A stretch of 53,731 nt of DNA from Candidatus Eisenbacteria bacterium (GTDB lineage: Bacteria > Eisenbacteria > RBG-16-71-46 > SZUA-252). Every line of letters begins with the position of its first letter. The stretch's first letter is position 1. Both the position numbers and the translations under genes were made by a program. The notes under the pieces were generated by a model that did not search any database, had not been told where the DNA came from, and was given only the letters and a program-made list of their open reading frames with translations. This document shows, in pieces, positions 12,837 to 21,607 of the stretch. The stretch spans positions 1,285-55,015 of the forward strand of contig VBOZ01000002.1 of assembly GCA_005893305.1 (NCBI GenBank). The letters run 5' to 3'.

Positions 12837-13806
12837 CCCGACGACCCTGACGGTCGCGCAGCTCTACGAGCAGCAGAAGGAGCAACTCTCGCTGGAGCTC
12901 ATCTCGTCCAGCCTGGACTCGAAAGTCCCGATCACCCTGAGCGACATCAATAGGCCCGGCATGGCCCTGATGGGGTTCACGGAGAACTTCCTCGCGGACC
13001 GCATCCAGATCTTCGGCCGGACCGAAATGGCCTACATCAGCACCCTGGGGCCGAAGGAGCGGAAGCCGGCCTACGACCGGTTTTTCCAGTTCCAGGTCCC
13101 CTGCATCATCGTGGCGAAGGGCCTGGAGCTGCCCGACGGCCTGATCGAGCGCTCGAACGACCGTCAGATTCCGGTGCTCCGCACGCCGCAGGACACGACC
13201 CCGTTCATCCACCAGCTGACCGCGTTCCTGGACTTCGTCTTCGCCCCCTCGGTGACCGTCCACGCCTCACTGGTCGACGTCTACGGCGTGGGGCTCCTCT
13301 TCACAGGACGGAGTGGGATCGGCAAGAGCGAAACAGCCCTCGACTTGGTGGAGCGCGGGCACCGCCTCGTGGCGGACGACGTGGTCCGGATCACGCGGCG
13401 CCACGGGGACATCCTGATCGGCGCTGGCAACGAGGTGCTGAAGCACACGATGGAGGTCCGGGGTCTCGGAATCATCGATGTCCAGGCGATTTTCGGCATC
13501 CGCTCGATCCGCGGGCAGAAGCGGGTCGAGGTGGAAGTGCATCTAACCGAATGGAGCGACGCTCGGGACTACGAGCGTGTCGGCCTCGACGATCAGATGG
13601 CCCCGTACCTCGATGTGCAGATCCCGCTGATCACGATCCCGATCTTCCCGGGGAAGAACATCACGGTGATCGCGGAGGTGGTCGCTCTGAACCACCTCGT
13701 GAAGGTGTACGGCTACCACCCGGCGAGGGCCCTGAACGATCGCCTTATGGAGAGTATGCGCATGAAGCTCTTATCGAACCCACTCGTCCGGGACGACACG
13801 GAATAG
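12823..13806 (+). CDS. hprK: HPr kinase/phosphorylase
   Basis: About 327 residues. It phosphorylates HPr on a serine when energy is plentiful and removes the phosphate otherwise, controlling PTS activity. Evidence: N-terminal MurF-like domain, then VTVHASLVDVYG, Walker A GRSGIGKSE (about residues 161-169), LVADD, and the family signature EVRGLGIIDVQAIFGI; the C-terminal helix includes ALNDRLMESM. The start is uncertain: TTG 12823 is the nearest plausible codon before the family start (LTVAQLYEQQ), overlapping hpf by 14 bases; a CTG at 12847 is the next option. Its target HPr with Ser46 is encoded at 16317. Confidence 0.95.
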   Translation: MSSTSPTTLTVAQLYEQQKEQLSLELISSSLDSKVPITLSDINRPGMALMGFTENFLADRIQIFGRTEMAYISTLGPKERKPAYDRFFQFQVPCIIVAKGLELPDGLIERSNDRQIPVLRTPQDTTPFIHQLTAFLDFVFAPSVTVHASLVDVYGVGLLFTGRSGIGKSETALDLVERGHRLVADDVVRITRRHGDILIGAGNEVLKHTMEVRGLGIIDVQAIFGIRSIRGQKRVEVEVHLTEWSDARDYERVGLDDQMAPYLDVQIPLITIPIFPGKNITVIAEVVALNHLVKVYGYHPARALNDRLMESMRMKLLSNPLVRDDTE

Positions 13807-13820
13807 CGCCGGGGGATGCC

Positions 13821-14213
13821 ATGAATCAAACCCGTCCGGTCGCGCTTCTGGTGACGCACGGCGTTTTGGGTGAAGAGCTGGTGCGGACCGTGGCCTCGAT
13901 CCTGGGACCGCAGTCGGACGTCGCCACGGTGAGCAACAGCGGCTTTTCGGCCGATGGGCTCACGAATGCGATCGAGGAGAAGGTCCGGGAGTTTCCGGCC
14001 GATGCGCCGATCGTGCTCTTCACCGATCTCGCGGCGGGGAGCTGCGGCATCGCGTCGCGCCGCCTGGGCGTAGAGGGTCGAATCGTGCGAAAAATCACCG
14101 GCGTCAACCTGCCGATGCTCCTCGAGTTCTTCCACTATCGAGACACGCTCTCCCTGGACGACCTCCTGCCGCGCTTGGAGGCCAAGGGGAGGGCGGGGAT
14201 CATCATCCTCTAA
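13821..14213 (+). CDS. PTS Man-family EIIA domain protein
   Basis: 130-residue cytosolic phosphocarrier of the mannose/fructose/sorbose PTS family. Phosphate is taken from HPr on His13 in VALLVTHGVLGEEL, the position and context of the active histidine in ManX-type EIIA. TDLAAGSCGIASRRL and ITGVNLPMLLEF match the conserved IIA-Man DLxGGSP and GxNLPMLLE motifs, although GGSP has become AGSC. It lies 14 bases after hprK and 1 base before EIIB. In many proteobacteria this position holds a lone regulatory EIIA; here EIIB, EIIC and EIID follow, so transport is likely. Confidence 0.9.
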   Translation: MNQTRPVALLVTHGVLGEELVRTVASILGPQSDVATVSNSGFSADGLTNAIEEKVREFPADAPIVLFTDLAAGSCGIASRRLGVEGRIVRKITGVNLPMLLEFFHYRDTLSLDDLLPRLEAKGRAGIIIL

Positions 14214-14214
14214 G

Positions 14215-14700
14215 GTGCCGCTCCTCCTGGCGCGCATCGACGACCGGCTGATCCACGGCCAGGTGGCCCACGGCTGGGGGAATGCTCTTCATCCCACGTT
14301 TCTCGTCATCGTCTCCGATTCCCTCCGGGCCGACCCCGCCCGGGCCGAGCTCTATCTCTGCGGGGTCCCCGAGGGTGCCCGCAGTCGCGTCGTCTCGGTC
14401 GCGGAGGCGCTCGATCCGGCGTTCCGAAACGAGGTGGACGCCGAGCGGACGATTCTCCTCTTCACCGGTCCCGAGGACGCGCTCCGGCTGGTCACGGGCG
14501 GGTTTCCGCTTCGAGAATTGAACCTGGGCGGGCTTCATCACGCGCCCGGCCGGCGCGAGGTGCTCCCGTACGTGTTCCTCGATGATGCCGACCGCGCCCA
14601 GCTCCGCGAGCTTCAGCGGCGAGGCGTTCGCGTCTACGCCCAGGATCTGCCCTCCAACTCATCGCACGCCATCGACGCCTGGGTAGGCGGGGCGACCTGA
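14215..14700 (+). CDS. PTS Man-family EIIB
   Basis: 161-residue phosphocarrier that passes phosphate from EIIA to the incoming sugar. The N-terminal LLARIDDRLIHGQVAHGW carries the active His14 in the universally conserved RxDxRLIHGQV motif. LNLGGLHH matches the NxGGM-like motif, and the length fits the family (about 160). GTG start at 14215, one base after the EIIA stop. Sugar specificity cannot be read from it. Confidence 0.94.
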   Translation: MPLLLARIDDRLIHGQVAHGWGNALHPTFLVIVSDSLRADPARAELYLCGVPEGARSRVVSVAEALDPAFRNEVDAERTILLFTGPEDALRLVTGGFPLRELNLGGLHHAPGRREVLPYVFLDDADRAQLRELQRRGVRVYAQDLPSNSSHAIDAWVGGAT

Positions 14701-14733
14701 TGCCCGCGGCCGCTCGGGCCGAGAGGACGGACC

Positions 14734-15489
14734 GTGCTTCCTGAGATGGTCCGCGTCGCGATCCTGGGCGGTGCGCTGACCTTGGAGCGGACGGCGGGCT
14801 GGAATCTGATGCTCAGCCAGCCGCTCGTGGGAGCTTGTCTCGCCGGAATTCTATTGAGCCCGGGGCCCGAGTGGGAGCTCTGGGCGCTCCGCGTTCCGAT
14901 CGGGGTCGGCGCGCTTCTCCAGCTCCTCCTCACCGACGCCTCGCTCCCGGCCGCCCAGCGCCAACACGACACGGCGACCGCCGGGGTCGTGGGAACCACG
15001 GTCGCGATCCTGGGAATGGCGCGCCTTCACGAGGCCGCCACCGTCGCGCTGGGCGGCGTGCTCTGGGTGCTCATCGGGGTCGCGGTCGGGCTCGTCTCCG
15101 CGGTCGCCGGCGGTTGGGCCCTCCGCTTTCACCGCGCCCGGAGCCGGACCGACCTGGCGCGCGCCGGGCACCTCGCGGCCGCGGGAGAAGCGGGGGCGTT
15201 CGAGCTCCTCTACTGGGGGGGAGTCCTCCGGGCCTTCGCGGTGGGGGCGCTCTGGGCCTGGGCCGCGACGCTCATCGCTCTCGCCTCGTTGCTCGCGATC
15301 CTCCCGCGGCTCGGCGGCGCCTTGACGGCGCGGCGGATCGGGTTCGTGTTCGCTTCCCTGATCGGTGCGGGTCTCGCGTCCGCGTACCACGCGCACGTCG
15401 CCGGGAGAAAGCAGGCCTTCCGATGGGTCGCGCTCGGCGCCACGACGGCGCTGGTGCTGAGCGTCGTCTTCCGCCGGGGCGCGCCGTGA
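14734..15489 (+). CDS. PTS Man-family EIIC (divergent)
   Basis: 251-residue membrane protein with about six to seven hydrophobic segments, expected to form the sugar channel together with EIID. It aligns by position and by GALLQLLLTDASLP followed by a threonine/valine-rich TATAGVVGT, in place of the canonical GALLQL...VGGxxPPD loop; the PPD is missing. This divergence makes sequence-only assignment moderate, but its place between EIIB and EIID is decisive. GTG at 14734 is the likely start; the end overlaps EIID by 4 bases (GTGA). Confidence 0.83.
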   Translation: MLPEMVRVAILGGALTLERTAGWNLMLSQPLVGACLAGILLSPGPEWELWALRVPIGVGALLQLLLTDASLPAAQRQHDTATAGVVGTTVAILGMARLHEAATVALGGVLWVLIGVAVGLVSAVAGGWALRFHRARSRTDLARAGHLAAAGEAGAFELLYWGGVLRAFAVGALWAWAATLIALASLLAILPRLGGALTARRIGFVFASLIGAGLASAYHAHVAGRKQAFRWVALGATTALVLSVVFRRGAP

Positions 15490-16301
15490 GCGGGCTGCGC
15501 GTCCGAGGGGACGATGTGGCGATCATGACGTCGCGATCGTTTCAGATCCAAGCGCTCCTCACGCCGGAGCGGATGCAGGGAATGGGATTCGCGTTCGCGA
15601 TCCTACCGGCACTCCGCCGCCTCTATCCGGCGAAGGAAGAGCTGGCCCGGGCCTTGACCCGACACCTGGCCTACTTTGCAACGCATCCGATCCTCTCGGG
15701 CTTCGTGCTCGGGGCGACGGCGCGTCTGGAGGAGCGGCGCGCGAACGGAGAGTCGATCGACGACGGGGAGATCGACTCCTTCAAGCGCTCGCTCGCAAGT
15801 CCCCTCGCCGCGCTCGGGGATCCGCTCTTCTGGGTCACGCTCCGACCGTTCGCGGGCCTCGTGGGCGTGCTCGGCATCGCCTTTCTGCCGGGCGCGGACT
15901 TCATCGGCCCCGACCTCCGCGTGCTCCTCTGCCCCCTCCTGACTCTTTTGACGTACAATGCCGTCGCGTTGCCGTTCCGAGTGTTCGGCGTGGCGCGCGG
16001 TTACGCTTCGGCGGACCGGCCCGGCGCGCTCCTCCAGTCGCTCCGGCTCGCCGAGTGGAACCACGCGGTCGCGCGTGCCGGCGCGCTCGGCTATGGCGCG
16101 CTTCTAGCCTTGGTGGCGCTCTCCCTCGACTTCGGCTCGGGGCGGTGGGGCGCCGATGGACGCTCGCGTGTCGCTTCGCTGACGCCGCTCCTCCTCGGCG
16201 CGGTCATCGGGTACGCGGGGTTGAGAAGGTGGCCGGGACGCGGGGTGGAGGTGGGGTTGGGAGTCCTTGCCGCGGCGGCCGTGTTCGCCTTTAGCATGTA
16301 G
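15486..16301 (+). CDS. PTS Man-family EIID
   Basis: 271-residue membrane component unique to the Man PTS family. Conserved blocks are clear: TPERMQGMGFAFAILPAL, RHLAYFATHP, the ASPLAALGDPLFWVTLRP segment (in parts: SPLAALGD, PLFW, TLRP), and a C-terminal group of hydrophobic helices. These match ERMQGLGF, RHLxFFNTHP and GIGDxLFWGTLRP of ManZ. GTG 15486 overlaps the EIIC stop; an internal ATG at 15525 (MTSRSF) could also initiate. HPr follows after 15 bases. Confidence 0.93.
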   Translation: MSGLRVRGDDVAIMTSRSFQIQALLTPERMQGMGFAFAILPALRRLYPAKEELARALTRHLAYFATHPILSGFVLGATARLEERRANGESIDDGEIDSFKRSLASPLAALGDPLFWVTLRPFAGLVGVLGIAFLPGADFIGPDLRVLLCPLLTLLTYNAVALPFRVFGVARGYASADRPGALLQSLRLAEWNHAVARAGALGYGALLALVALSLDFGSGRWGADGRSRVASLTPLLLGAVIGYAGLRRWPGRGVEVGLGVLAAAAVFAFSM

Positions 16302-16316
16302 GAGCGGCCGATCGCC

Positions 16317-16583
16317 ATGATCGAAGCAACCATCGTCATCCAGAACCGGCTGGGCCTCCACGCCCGCGCCTGCTCGGTCTTCGTGAAAGAGGCCGCCAAG
16401 TATGCCAGCCACATCACCCTCTCGCGCGACGGTCTCGAAGTGAACGGGAAGAGCATCCTCGGCGTGATGATGCTCGCGGCCGAGCGCGGCGCGGAGCTAG
16501 AGCTCAAGGCCGACGGCTCGGACGAGCAGCAGGCGATCGCGGCGCTCGTAAAGGTCGTCAACGACAAGTTCGGAGAAGAATGA
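16317..16583 (+). CDS. ptsH: Phosphocarrier protein HPr
   Basis: 88-residue cytosolic phosphocarrier between EI and EIIA. His15 in NRLGLHARACSVF is the EI-phosphorylated residue; the usual HARPA reads HARAC here. Ser46 in EVNGKSILGVMMLAA is the regulatory serine phosphorylated by HprK, matching the consensus NxKSIMGVMxLxA. Length is typical. The ATG at 16317 follows AGGAGCGG, and the stop overlaps ptsI by 4 bases (ATGA), so HPr and EI are coupled. Confidence 0.97.
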   Translation: MIEATIVIQNRLGLHARACSVFVKEAAKYASHITLSRDGLEVNGKSILGVMMLAAERGAELELKADGSDEQQAIAALVKVVNDKFGEE

Positions 16584-18325
16584 CCGTCCTGACGGGAATC
16601 CCGGCATCCCCCGGAATCGGCGTCGGGCCGGTCCACATCGTCGACCACGAGGAGATCGAGGTTCAGGACGGCCAGATCGCCCCGGATCAGGTCGCCGCGG
16701 AGCAGGAGCGGCTGAAGGCCGCGCTTCGCGCGAGCCAGGAGGAGGTCCGCGATCTTCGGGCGAAGATCGCGCTCGAGACCGGCGAGGAGCACGCCCGAAT
16801 CCTCGACGCGCAGGTCGCGATCCTCGAGGATCCGGACGCGCTCGAGCAGGCGATCGAGGCGGTCCGGAAGGAGCGCCGGTCGGCGGCGTGGTGTTATCGG
16901 AGGATCTTGGGCGCGGTCGCGGCGAGGCTCGACGAGGCGGACGGCCAGTATTACCGCGACCGGGCGCTCGACATCCGCGACGTGCGGCGCCGCGTCCTCG
17001 CCCATCTGGGCGGCGTGCGCTCCTACACGCTGAGCGATCTCCGCGTGCCGTCGCTGATCGTCGCCTCGGACATTCCACCCAGCGAAATGGCGCTCGCACC
17101 CCGCGACAAGATTCTCGGCTTCGCCACCGATCTGGGCGGGCGCACCTCGCACACGGCCATCATGGCGCGCGCCCGCGGGATTCCCGCGGTGGTCGGCTTG
17201 AAACAGGCGATGCGGACCGCGCGGGAGGGGGCGGTCGCGCTGGTCGATGGAACGCGGGGGGTCGCGATCTTCGACCCGGAGCCCGAGGTGCTCCAGGAGC
17301 ACGTCCGGAAGCAGCGCCACTACCAGGATCTGGCAAAAAATCTCGCCGCTCTCAAAGATCAGGCCTGTGTCACCCTCGACGGCCGCCGCGTCCACCTGGG
17401 CGCGAACCTCGAGGTTCCCGAAGAGCTGCCGTCCCTCCTGGAAAACGGGGCCGAAGGGGTCGGGCTCTACCGCACCGAATTCTTCTACCTCTCCCGAGCC
17501 ACGTTGCCGACGGAGGAGGCGCAATACAACGCCTACCGGACGATCGCGGAGGCGATGGCGCCGCGTCCGGTCGTCATCCGCACGCTGGACGTCGGGGGCG
17601 ACAAGTTCGCCTCTTACCTGGGCACGCCGGTCGAGCGGAATCCGTTCCTGGGGATGCGGGGGCTTCGGTTCTCTCTGAAGCGGGAGGACATCTTCCGGAC
17701 CCAGCTCCGCGCGATCTTGCGGGCGACGGCGCACGGCAACGTGAAGGTCATGTTCCCGATGGTGGTCGGGCTCGAGGATTTTCGTAAGGCCCGCGCGGTC
17801 GTCGAGCAGGTACGCCAGGATCTGAAGCGCGAGAAGGTCGCGATGGCGGAGCGGGTGCCGCTGGGCGTCATGGTGGAGACGCCCGCCGCGGTCTTCGCGA
17901 TCGACCTCCTCGCGAGCGAGTCCGACTTCGTGAGCATCGGCACGAACGATCTGATCCAGTACGCGCTCGCGGTCGATCGGGGGAACGAGGCCATCGCGGA
18001 GGTCTACGAGCCGCTCCACCCCGCCGTCCTGCGCGCGGTCCGCGCGGTCGTGCAAGCGGGGGAGCGCCGCCCGATCCCGGTCGGCATCTGCGGCGAGATG
18101 GCGGGAGAGCCGCTTTACGCGGTGCTCCTGCTGGGTCTGGGCCTGACCGATTTCAGCGTGAGCCCGTTCCTGGTTCCCGAGATCAAGACGATCCTCCGCG
18201 CATCGACCTACGCCGAAGCCTCGGAGCTCGCGCAGCGCTGCTTAACACTCCCCACGCCGACGGAAGTCCGCGCGGTGGTGACCGAGCACATGAGCCGTCG
18301 ATTCCCGCAGCACTTCGCCGCGTGA
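16580..18325 (+). CDS. ptsI: Phosphoenolpyruvate-protein phosphotransferase (PTS enzyme I)
   Basis: 581-residue enzyme I that moves phosphate from PEP to HPr. The N-terminal part has GIPASPGIGVGPV and the HPr-binding helices; the phosphohistidine is His191 in DLGGRTSHTAIMARA. The PEP-binding TIM barrel shows GLYRTEFFY, IRTLDVGGDK, NPFLGMRGLR, MFPMV, GTNDLIQYALAVDR and the catalytic cysteine in GICGEMAG. Length matches E. coli EI (575). Overlaps HPr upstream (ATGA) and the isomerase downstream (GTGA). Confidence 0.97.
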   Translation: MTVLTGIPASPGIGVGPVHIVDHEEIEVQDGQIAPDQVAAEQERLKAALRASQEEVRDLRAKIALETGEEHARILDAQVAILEDPDALEQAIEAVRKERRSAAWCYRRILGAVAARLDEADGQYYRDRALDIRDVRRRVLAHLGGVRSYTLSDLRVPSLIVASDIPPSEMALAPRDKILGFATDLGGRTSHTAIMARARGIPAVVGLKQAMRTAREGAVALVDGTRGVAIFDPEPEVLQEHVRKQRHYQDLAKNLAALKDQACVTLDGRRVHLGANLEVPEELPSLLENGAEGVGLYRTEFFYLSRATLPTEEAQYNAYRTIAEAMAPRPVVIRTLDVGGDKFASYLGTPVERNPFLGMRGLRFSLKREDIFRTQLRAILRATAHGNVKVMFPMVVGLEDFRKARAVVEQVRQDLKREKVAMAERVPLGVMVETPAAVFAIDLLASESDFVSIGTNDLIQYALAVDRGNEAIAEVYEPLHPAVLRAVRAVVQAGERRPIPVGICGEMAGEPLYAVLLLGLGLTDFSVSPFLVPEIKTILRASTYAEASELAQRCLTLPTPTEVRAVVTEHMSRRFPQHFAA

Positions 18326-19434
18326 GCCCTCGGCCGAAGAAGCCGGCACGAACCCGCCGACCCGCCGGCCCCGCCTCCCCTCTCGACTCGCCCGAGCGCG
18401 CCGCGCGCCTGGACCCCGGCGGCATGGGGGAGCGGATCGAGGGGTTCGCCGATCAACTCCGCGCGGGCGTCTCGATCGCCGGTCCGGTCCTCGCCCGGCT
18501 CGCGCCCCATCGTCCCCGGCGGACCGTCCTCTTCGGCATGGGAGGCTCCGCGATCGCCGGCGATCTGGCACGCTCGATTGTCGATCGGGAGGGCGACTCG
18601 CCACTTCACGTCGTCCGCCACTACGAGCCGCCTGCCTGGCTCACCCCAGAGGACTTCATGATCTTCTCCTCCTACTCGGGACAGACGGAGGAGACCATTG
18701 CCGCCTACCGGAGCCTCCGCTACCTCGGCGCGCGCTCGTGCGTCCTTACGACCGGCGGCACCCTCGCGCGCCTCGCGGGGGACGACGACATCCCGATCGC
18801 GGCGCTGCCACCGGGACACCCGCCCCGTGCAGCTCTCGGCTACTCGTTTTCGACCCTGGTCCAGATCGCCGCGCACCTGGGGCTCCTGGCCGGGGGATCC
18901 GAGCGCTTGGAGGCGGCCGCGGAGGGGGTCGAAGAGGTCGCTTCCGTCTGTGGGATGGGTGTGCTACGATCCCGCAACCCTGCAAAAAGATTGGCGATAC
19001 GCTTGGCCGGTCGGCAGGTGATCCTGCTCGCGAACGAGCGGAGCCTGGGCCCGGTCGCGTGGCGCTGGAAGGGCCAGCTGAACGAGAACTCGAAGCACCT
19101 GGCGTGGGTGGCCCCGCTGCCGGAGATGAACCACAACGAGGTCGATTCGTACGTCCATCCGCAGGGCCTGGTGGGGCGCTTGGCCGCGGTCCTCTTGCGG
19201 GACCCCTCGGACCATCCGCGCGTGCAGGCAAGGTTTCGCTGGCTCGCGGCGTATCTGCGACGGAAGGGAGTTCAGGTCGATTCGGTCGAGGCCAAAGGCA
19301 AGGATCCGATGACGCGGCTCATGACGTGCGCCGCCGTCGGCGATTACGTGAGCTACTACCTGGCTCTCGCCCACGGGACCGATCCGAGCGCGCTTCCGGG
19401 CGTTCAGTCGCTGAAAAAGGCCCTGGGTCGTTGA
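18322..19434 (+). CDS. Bifunctional phosphoglucose/phosphomannose isomerase
   Basis: 370-residue sugar isomerase of the PGI/PMI family, converting glucose-6-P and mannose-6-P to fructose-6-P. Two SIS domains: the first with FGMGGSAIAGD and SSYSGQTEETIAAYR, the second with ILLANERSLGP. The catalytic stretch NENSKHLAW followed by PEMNHNEVDSY has the conserved glutamate and histidine of the family. A basic/proline-rich extension of about 35 residues precedes the domain. GTG 18322 overlaps ptsI by 4 bases, so this enzyme is co-translated with the PTS and probably handles the imported sugar phosphate; that role is an inference. Confidence 0.93.
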   Translation: MSPRPKKPARTRRPAGPASPLDSPERAARLDPGGMGERIEGFADQLRAGVSIAGPVLARLAPHRPRRTVLFGMGGSAIAGDLARSIVDREGDSPLHVVRHYEPPAWLTPEDFMIFSSYSGQTEETIAAYRSLRYLGARSCVLTTGGTLARLAGDDDIPIAALPPGHPPRAALGYSFSTLVQIAAHLGLLAGGSERLEAAAEGVEEVASVCGMGVLRSRNPAKRLAIRLAGRQVILLANERSLGPVAWRWKGQLNENSKHLAWVAPLPEMNHNEVDSYVHPQGLVGRLAAVLLRDPSDHPRVQARFRWLAAYLRRKGVQVDSVEAKGKDPMTRLMTCAAVGDYVSYYLALAHGTDPSALPGVQSLKKALGR

Positions 19435-20414
19435 GGCCGGTCGCGGTGATCCCGGTGGCCGGCGCCGGGACGAGGCTCAAGCCGCTCACGGACAGGACCC
19501 CGAAACCGCTTCTCGAGGTCGCGGGAAAGCCGATCCTGGCCCACATCCTCGACCAGGTCGCGGAAGCGAAGCCCGAGCGTGTCGTTCTGGTCGTCGGGCC
19601 GGGGCCACAGGGAAAGCGGATACACGAATACGCGAGCCGCAGGGGCGACCTGAAGATCGAGCACGTGGTCCAGTCCGAGCCCTTGGGGCTAGGCCACGCG
19701 GTGGCCCAGGCGAAGGATCTCGTCGGCGGCGCCCCGGTCCTCATCGTACTCGGCGATACGATCGCGTTGGCCCCGTTCGCGAGGCTGACCGCAAGCGGCT
19801 CGAGCCTGGGCGTCCGCGAGGTGGACGACCCCCGTCGATTCGGGGTCGCGATCGTGCGGGACGGTCGGATCACGGAGCTCGTGGAGAAGCCGGAGCATCC
19901 GGTGTCGAACCTGGCGCTGGTTGGCCTCTATTACCTGACGAACTCCCCGTTACTCTTTCAATCCCTGGCTTCTCTGGAGGCGGAGGGAAAGCGGACCCGG
20001 GGAGAGCTTCAGCTGACGGACGCCCTCCAGCGCATGATCGAGAAGGGCGAGGAACTGCGCCCGTTTCCCGTCCAAGCTTGGTATGATTGCGGCAAGACCG
20101 ATACGCTTCTCGAGACCAACCGCGCGCTGCTCGACCTTCACGCGGGGCCCGTCTCCCGGCCCGGCGTGGTGTGCTTGCCGCCCGTAGCGCTCGATCCGAG
20201 CGCCGACGTGCTTCATTCGGTGATCGGACCTCACACCTCGATCGGCCCGGGCGCCCGGGTGCGGCGTGCTGTGGTCCGGAACTCGATTATCAACCAAGGC
20301 GCAACCGTGGAAGACGTCCTCCTCGACCTGTCGGTCGTCGGCGAGAAGGCCGTGGTCCGCGGCGACTACCGGCGCCTCACCGTAGGGGAATCATCGGAGG
20401 TCGAGAGTACATGA
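19431..20414 (+). CDS. Sugar-phosphate nucleotidyltransferase with left-handed beta-helix tail
   Basis: 327 residues. The GT-A-like nucleotidyltransferase domain starts [22 protein letters not shown], the nucleotide-binding signature shared by RmlA, GalU-like and archaeal-type bifunctional enzymes; VLGDTI, VEKPEHP and [13 protein letters not shown] follow. The last ~60 residues carry hexapeptide-like turns ([15 protein letters not shown], then [10 protein letters not shown]). This architecture is like long RmlA-type glucose-1-phosphate thymidylyltransferases; the nucleotide (dTTP or UTP) and sugar cannot be fixed here. The TTG start at 19431 overlaps the isomerase stop as TTGA, and the stop overlaps metK as ATGA. 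Confidence 0.88.
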   Translation: MRPVAVIPVAGAGTRLKPLTDRTPKPLLEVAGKPILAHILDQVAEAKPERVVLVVGPGPQGKRIHEYASRRGDLKIEHVVQSEPLGLGHAVAQAKDLVGGAPVLIVLGDTIALAPFARLTASGSSLGVREVDDPRRFGVAIVRDGRITELVEKPEHPVSNLALVGLYYLTNSPLLFQSLASLEAEGKRTRGELQLTDALQRMIEKGEELRPFPVQAWYDCGKTDTLLETNRALLDLHAGPVSRPGVVCLPPVALDPSADVLHSVIGPHTSIGPGARVRRAVVRNSIINQGATVEDVLLDLSVVGEKAVVRGDYRRLTVGESSEVEST

Positions 20415-21607
20415 CGCTTGAAGCGACGCAGACGAAGCCCGAGGCCAAGCGCGCGCCCGGGACGCGCCACGCCCTGCCGTTCACGTCCGAGTCGGTGACG
20501 GAGGGCCATCCCGACAAGGTCGCGGACCAGATCTCCGACGCCATCCTCGACGCCATTCTCAAGGAGGATCCACTCGGGCGGGTCGCGTGCGAAACCCTCG
20601 TGACCACGGGCCTCGCGCTCGTGTCCGGGGAGGTCACCACGAAGACCTACGTCGACATTCCGAAGGTCGTGCGCGAGACGATCCGGAGCATCGGCTACGA
20701 CAACCCTGTATACGGATTTGACTACGAGACCTGCGCCGTCCTCACATGCATCGACGAGCAGTCGAAGGACATCGCGATGGGCGTCGACCGGAAGGGCGCG
20801 GGGGATCAGGGGCTCATGTTCGGCTATGCCGTGCGCGAGACGCCGGAGCTGATGCCGCTTCCGATCCAGCTCGCCCACAAGCTGACCCGGGCTCTGGCGG
20901 ACGCCAGGCGATCGGGCAAATTCCCGGAGCTTCGGCCCGACGGGAAGTCGCAGGTGACGGTCGATTACGAAGGCGGCGTGCCGAAGCGGATCAACACGGT
21001 GGTCGTCTCGACCCAGCATGTCGAGATGACGGACGCCGAGATCGACCGGTTCCGGGAGCGGATCATCCGCGAGATCATCAAGCCGGTCCTCCCACGCGAG
21101 CTTGTCGACGGCGAGCCGATCTTCCACATCAATCCGACGGGGCGGTTCGTCCTTGGGGGGCCCCGCGCGGACACGGGTGTCACCGGCCGCAAGATCATCG
21201 TCGACACGTACGGCGGCTCCGCCTGCCACGGCGGCGGCGCGTTCAGCGGAAAGGATCCGTCGAAGGTGGACCGCTCGGCCTCCTACGCGGCGCGCCACGT
21301 GGCGAAGAACTTAGTCGGAGCGGGCCTCGCGGACAGGTGCACCGTCCAGGTCGCGTACGCGATCGGGGTGGAGCAGCCGGTGTCGGTCATGGTCGACTCG
21401 CACGGCACGGGGAAAGTGCCGGATACGCGGCTCTCCGAGCTTGTCCGGAAGCATTTCGACCTGAGCCCGGCGGGGATCATCCAATCCCTCGACCTTCGCA
21501 AACCGATCTATCGCAAGACCGCAGCTTACGGACACTTCGGCCGTGAGAACGAGGGGTTCCGGTGGGAGCTGCTCGACCGCGTGGAGGACTTGAAGCGTGA
21601 CGCCTGA
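20411..21607 (+). CDS. metK: S-adenosylmethionine synthetase
   Basis: 398-residue enzyme making AdoMet from methionine and ATP. Family motifs: [18 protein letters not shown] (ATP and methionine binding, in the N-terminal domain), [12 protein letters not shown], the P-loop-like [17 protein letters not shown] and [12 protein letters not shown]. The first ~20 residues before HALPFTSE are a short extension. ATG 20411 overlaps the upstream stop by 4 bases. ahcY starts 11 bases before the metK stop, so the AdoMet-making and AdoHcy-removing steps are coupled. Confidence 0.98.
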   Translation: MTLEATQTKPEAKRAPGTRHALPFTSESVTEGHPDKVADQISDAILDAILKEDPLGRVACETLVTTGLALVSGEVTTKTYVDIPKVVRETIRSIGYDNPVYGFDYETCAVLTCIDEQSKDIAMGVDRKGAGDQGLMFGYAVRETPELMPLPIQLAHKLTRALADARRSGKFPELRPDGKSQVTVDYEGGVPKRINTVVVSTQHVEMTDAEIDRFRERIIREIIKPVLPRELVDGEPIFHINPTGRFVLGGPRADTGVTGRKIIVDTYGGSACHGGGAFSGKDPSKVDRSASYAARHVAKNLVGAGLADRCTVQVAYAIGVEQPVSVMVDSHGTGKVPDTRLSELVRKHFDLSPAGIIQSLDLRKPIYRKTAAYGHFGRENEGFRWELLDRVEDLKRDA

